In this document: positions 60,138 to 64,000 of the stretch, piece by piece
Position numbering within the stretch: the first letter of the stretch is position 1
Layout: the number at the start of each line of letters is the position of its first letter
NCBI RefSeq assembly: GCF_000150955.2
Contig: NC_011686.1
Span: 310,001 to 374,000 of the forward strand
From: Phaeodactylum tricornutum CCAP 1055/1
Taxonomy: Eukaryota; Bacillariophyta; Bacillariophyceae; Surirellales; Neidiaceae
Length of the DNA stretch: 64,000 nucleotides
Reading direction: 5' to 3'
Program-made: the position numbers and the translations under genes
Notes under the pieces: generated by a model
What the model saw: only the letters and a program-made list of their open reading frames with translations
What the model was told of the DNA's origin: nothing
Databases searched by the model: none

Positions 60138-60146
60138 GACTGTGAA
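60138..60146 (-). promoter_or_regulatory. TTCACAGTC motif upstream of LRR gene
   Basis: About 130 bp upstream of ATG 60010 in sense orientation; supports the shorter start. Confidence 0.3.
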
Positions 60147-60169
60147 TGAAAACGAGGCTGCTTTCGCAT

Positions 60170-60581
60170 TTAAAAGACCAAGACCTCAACATCGTGACGT
60201 CAACCTCTTTTTCCCCACAGAATGTCTGATTATATGTTCGATGACCTTTCGTCTGGCCGACTACAATTGACGAATAAGTAATTTTTAAAAGATCGATAAT
60301 TGGAAATTCTCGATATATTTACCCATCCAATTTTCCAGTGTGATACTGACAGGAAGACAGGCTTGTTTGTGTTTAGAGGTATACAGACTCATACAAATTT
60401 TAGCAATCTCCCTGCAGTCAACACTTTCTTATTGCTAAAAAGATCATAACAGTCTTTGTTTTGGGAATTTTCATAGGTCCCCCTTCGCAACGTCTTTGCT
60501 TTCATAGACAGCAAATACTGGCCTGGACGAGCTAACTTTCATTTCATTATTTCAAACCGATCTCACCATCATCGTGCAACA
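60170..60581. other. Divergent intergenic region between two LRR genes
   Basis: AT-rich. No gene or recognised element. Confidence 0.35.
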
Positions 60582-62582
60582 ATGAGATTTCCTTGTTTGC
60601 TCCTTGTTGTTTCGGCTGTATTGTCTCTAAGCAAGGCGGAAGAACAACAGAAAAGTAACGGTACAAGGCGGACCCGTCAGTTAAAACTCAGCGAAGCAGA
60701 ATCATTTCTTCATGCTGAACAGTTACTGTGGTCGGGATCGGGACGACATACCCAAGAGGATGCTTTTCTCAGCTTTGAAACCTCTTCCCCGACTCCAATC
60801 ACTTCAGTCTCGTTTACTGATTTTCCATCCATAGCTCCGGTCGCTAATTCTGCGCCGACTGTTTCATCATCTAAATATCCCACTCAGGTTCCGATCCGAT
60901 CGACTGATCCATATCCCGGAACGTCTGCCACAGAGCAACCGACAAACTTTATCTGCGACGGTTTTAATCGTTCAGATATTCTTCTCGGACTTTTGCAATC
61001 AGTAACTTCAGAGGATCTTTTGCTAAACAGATCCCTGCCTCAAGGCCAAGCCTTTTTGTGGCTACTCGACACTGATATTACAACAGACCCTTGCATATAC
61101 CCATCTGTTAAGCAACGATACTCTGTTGCAGTGATCTATTTTGCATTAGGAGGCAACAATGGGGCGAGTTGGATTGAAAGTACGGGCTGGTTGTCGTCCA
61201 TGGAGGAATGCGACTGGGCACGCGTGAACTGTGACGAAAAAGGCGGAGTCACTGGCCTCCAACTAGGTAGGTACTCAAACTAGAAGGAATGCCGTCTTAG
61301 CAGATTCAAACTGATGCTTGGAAACTGTACTGAACAGGTAGAAACAACCTCACGGGGATGATTCCGAAAGAAATTTCAGAATTGACTGCGTTGCAGGCGT
61401 TAGTTATGAACGACAACACCATAGAGGGTCCGCTTCCAGAGACCATTGGCAGTTTACGTAATCTGACAGATCTAGACCTGGAAGACAATTTTCTAGAAGG
61501 TAACCCTTTGCTCACGCTATCTTCACTCAAGAAGCTACGCAGTCTTCGATTATCATTCAACTCTTTCGATGGTTCGGTACCTTCATCAATTGGTGGCTGG
61601 AATGAGCTGCAGGAGATGTGGATGGCTGGCAACTTTTTCAGAGGAGAACTTCCTACGGAAATCGGCTTGATTGGGAATCAATTATGTAGGTCGTTGCTTC
61701 GTCCGGTTTTAAAAATTATCCTTCCCTTGGAAACCTCACATTTTGTCTTGATGTCGATTTAGCATCCCTCTTTATTTACGAAAACGAATTGGAGGGTACG
61801 CTCCCGTCCGAGCTCGGCAACTTGGGACTTTCTGAATTCCTGGGTCAGGCAAATATGTTCGAAGGCAGTATTCCCCAGGAGCTGTTTAGAAACTTTGATC
61901 TTGTGGTACTACGACTTGACCAAAACAAGCTTACGGGAACTGTGAGCAACGCGATTGGTGGTTTGAACAACCTCCAAGATCTACGTTTAAACCTTAACTC
62001 ATTGTCTGGAAATCTTCCAATATTGCTCTATGGGCTGAGCAATATACGTAAGTTCTTCCAGGCCGCCGTCAAAGGCGGCCCGGATTATTCCAAATCTTCT
62101 CTCCTTTTGTAATCCTCACTCTCCTACCTACCCCAGAAAATCTGCTTTTGAGCAACAATCGCTTCGATGGACAGATTCGCAATGCGTTCGGAAACTGGAA
62201 TGCTTTGGATTTCGCAGATTTTGCACAGAATAGGTTCACAGGGTTTATCCCACCAAGCTTATTCGAAGCCGAATCGCTTCGAATTCTATACCTTAACAAC
62301 AACCTGCTGCAAGGACCAATCCCCTTAAATTTCGGCAAACCTCGAAAGCTCCGTGATCTTTATTTGAACAGCAATATTTTGACCGGAGAGATTCCTTCAA
62401 TCCCTACAGGAAGTTTGTTGAACTTATCTGAGTTTCTTTTGCAAGACAACCAACTCCAAGGCATCACAATGCCTCCTTCTGTTTGTTCTTTGATCGAGCA
62501 AGATGGCGAACTAGAGGATCTGTGGGCTGACTGCCTTGATACTGATGATGTTGATTGTCAATGTTGTACCCAATGCTTTTAA
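60582..62582 (+). CDS. Secreted leucine-rich-repeat protein (diatom LRR family)
   Basis: There are four exons, 60582-61266, 61338-61685, 61763-62047 and 62137-62582, with introns of 71, 77 and 89 bp, giving 587 residues. A signal peptide (RFPCLLLVVSAVLSLSKA) starts the protein, followed by a Ser/Thr/Pro-rich linker. A diatom LRR cap region comes next (LPQGQAFLWLLDTD, SVAVIYFALGG, ECDWARVNC). About a dozen plant-type LRRs (LTGMIPKEISELTALQAL, EGPLPETIGSLRNLTDL, SGNLP) follow, then a Cys-rich C-terminal cap (DCQCCTQCF). No kinase or transmembrane segment is present, so it is likely extracellular or wall-bound. All three introns are phase 1 and lie at the same LRR position, just before xNxLxG. 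Related proteins are abundant in diatoms. Confidence 0.88.
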
Positions 62583-63348
62583 TGTGGTGTCGTGAATTAG
62601 TTGTACGTACGACCGCCAATTGAGATAGCTCTAAACTCTGAGTGACACATTGAATAGCTTCTGATGAGAAAAGAATAGTGTGGCCACGCATATCTATGAT
62701 ATCCCCCTCGTTTTGCTCTTCAATGAGCACTCAGTACCGCTTTTGGAATCAACGCTAGGAAGTCCTTTTGAATCAGAGCGTTTCAAAATCATCGATTGAA
62801 TGCTTTTGACCATTTTGAGGACAGCTGTTGAGGTTGATACTTCGTTGAAAAGTAACAATCGTCCGTCATGTTGTGTAGTTTTCAGTTCCTTCGTCCTACT
62901 GTGACGTGTTTGGTACATCGAGCTCTGTCTACTCTTGGAAGAGATGGGTTGACTTTTTACAGCCGTCGAGACGGAAAAGTACATTTTATCACCTCGCGTT
63001 TTTATGGTTGTGTTGATGCTACATGTAGGATCTTAGACCGATAGTACAATCTCAATTTTTTAACATCAGTTCGCTGTCAACATTTACCTTACTTTCTTCA
63101 TTGGTGTGACGCCACGGGATCAAGACATATATATTTCTTCTTTATATTGGACGAAATGCCTCTCGTGCGACTTTGGACCCTGATTCGTTTAAGGGTTTCG
63201 ACGAGACGAAGCCACGAACGAATTCATGAGGATAGACACAACGGTATAAACACAAACAAACCAAATATGGCACTATAGATTAGATCATCATTGTCACGCA
63301 TCAAGCAAACGCACACGGAAGGACGAACCAGAAAGCACAAGCAAAGGC
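62583..63348. other. Intergenic region
   Basis: AT-rich between the LRR gene and the last gene. Minus-strand frames at 62464-62984 and 63224-63436 have no domain or convincing composition and are not supported. Confidence 0.35.
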
Positions 63349-64000
63349 ATGAAAGAAAACAATGGACACGCAGCTCGTCGCGCGCTAAGTCGAAGAGTCG
63401 GTATCGTCTTGGTTTCTTTTGCCGTTCTATTGGCAATATTATTGGCCGTCAAGTCTCACGTTCGACACAAAAAGCCATTCTCACTGTCAACAAGACCACA
63501 TCAACCTTCTCGTTGGGGAACGCGAGGGCGAGGAGGATCAATGGCGTATCTGAGCGAAGCAGAGGTTCTGGAAGATATATTACTCGCCAAACTGCACCTA
63601 GTGGATATCCGGGTCGAAGACGCCGACGCTTTGCAAAAGGCCAGTAAGGCCTCAGTAACAGCCGATAGCAACACTTCTTACGATCACGAGTCCGCTACTC
63701 CATACGCGGGTATAACCGGTTTCTTTTGCACCCTAGACTGGTCCGTGCACAAGCTGGATCCGGCCAGCACCCCAATGTTTCGGGACTTGACAGCCAAAAG
63801 CGCTTCCTGTGACGGTCCTCGAAAAATGGACCTTGGGAAAGTAGTCCAGGCTGCGCGGGAACGAGATAGCGACATCAACCCTCGTCGCGTCAGTAGCGTC
63901 CACGTTCTGAACTTAGCGGCCGTTGTTTTCCACGAATCGCGATGTGGGAGCACGTTGGTAGCAAATATTCTGGCCGGTATGAATCCTGCGGCCCACCGGG
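63349..64000 (+). CDS. Membrane-anchored sulfotransferase-like protein, N-terminal part (cut by window edge)
   Basis: This is open from ATG 63349 to the end of the window, 217 residues. It is not the frame that starts at 63291. Residues 17-38 (VGIVLVSFAVLLAILLAVK) are a type II signal anchor after a basic N-terminus. A luminal domain follows, with a Cys-containing segment (GFFCTLDWSVHKL). Near the window edge VVFHESRCGSTLVANILAGMNP appears. The R-x-G-S-T-L-V/x-N loop is the PAPS-binding P-loop-like element of Golgi sulfotransferases. It is probably a Golgi sulfotransferase; the remaining domain lies outside the window. Confidence 0.6.
   Translation, partial: MKENNGHAARRALSRRVGIVLVSFAVLLAILLAVKSHVRHKKPFSLSTRPHQPSRWGTRGRGGSMAYLSEAEVLEDILLAKLHLVDIRVEDADALQKASKASVTADSNTSYDHESATPYAGITGFFCTLDWSVHKLDPASTPMFRDLTAKSASCDGPRKMDLGKVVQAARERDSDINPRRVSSVHVLNLAAVVFHESRCGSTLVANILAGMNPAAHR

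Noticed and set aside
63291-63647. Basic plus-strand open frame of 118 codons near the right edge
   Set aside because: The overlapping frame from 63349 has a signal anchor, stays open to the window end and carries the sulfotransferase-like motif.

Overview
The window is nuclear DNA of a diatom, most likely the pennate Phaeodactylum tricornutum or a close relative; this is inferred from the sequence alone. Genes are dense, lie on both strands without operons, and are intronless or carry a few short GT-AG introns (71-148 bp, one of 266 bp). One protein has a signal peptide followed by an AF|LSP junction, as in diatom plastid-targeted proteins. An LRR protein of the secreted type common in diatoms is present, and a motif like YTCACAGTCAA recurs near gene 5' ends. 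I see no rRNA, intact tRNA, CRISPR, retroelement or virus-like element.

Layout. 1-9.3 kb: a cut-off longin-like protein, a large Pro-rich and acidic repeat protein, a class I/II aminotransferase, a multipass membrane protein with an HxHHW motif, and a secreted Kelch protein whose last exon is easily missed. 9.4-9.9 kb: a 432-bp MITE-like element with 45-bp terminal inverted repeats and a target duplication, sitting in the leader of a small acidic gene. 10.7-20.1 kb: an MFS transporter with a 1-nt frameshift, a helicase-associated-domain protein, two unknown proteins, and a paralogue of the HxHHW protein. 21.1-21.5 kb: a selenoprotein W homologue with two in-frame TGA codons (UxxU) and a SECIS-like hairpin downstream. 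22-30 kb: a plastid-targeted reductase/methyltransferase-like membrane protein, a DUF1365 protein, a TrhO/TSTD2-type rhodanese fused to an RRM, and a flavin amine oxidase. 30.3-36 kb: a SERCA-type Ca2+ ATPase whose stop codon shares a TTAA with the amine oxidase stop, and a Cys-loop-like pentameric channel. 37-44 kb: tandem FAR1-type zinc-finger proteins, an unknown protein, and an ankyrin pseudogene. 43.8-46.1 kb: a divergent pair of related TM/coiled-coil/EF-hand proteins. 46.5-58 kb: an LRR protein, eIF3c, the Rab3GAP catalytic subunit, and a protein with a duplicated coiled-coil unit. 58.2-62.6 kb: a damaged LRR gene and an intact secreted LRR gene with in-phase introns. The right edge cuts a membrane-anchored sulfotransferase-like gene.

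These are mostly independent housekeeping and signalling genes. Possible functional links (Ca2+ pump, pentameric channel, EF-hand pair) are inference only. Exon boundaries were read by eye from splice signals, frame continuity and family consensus.
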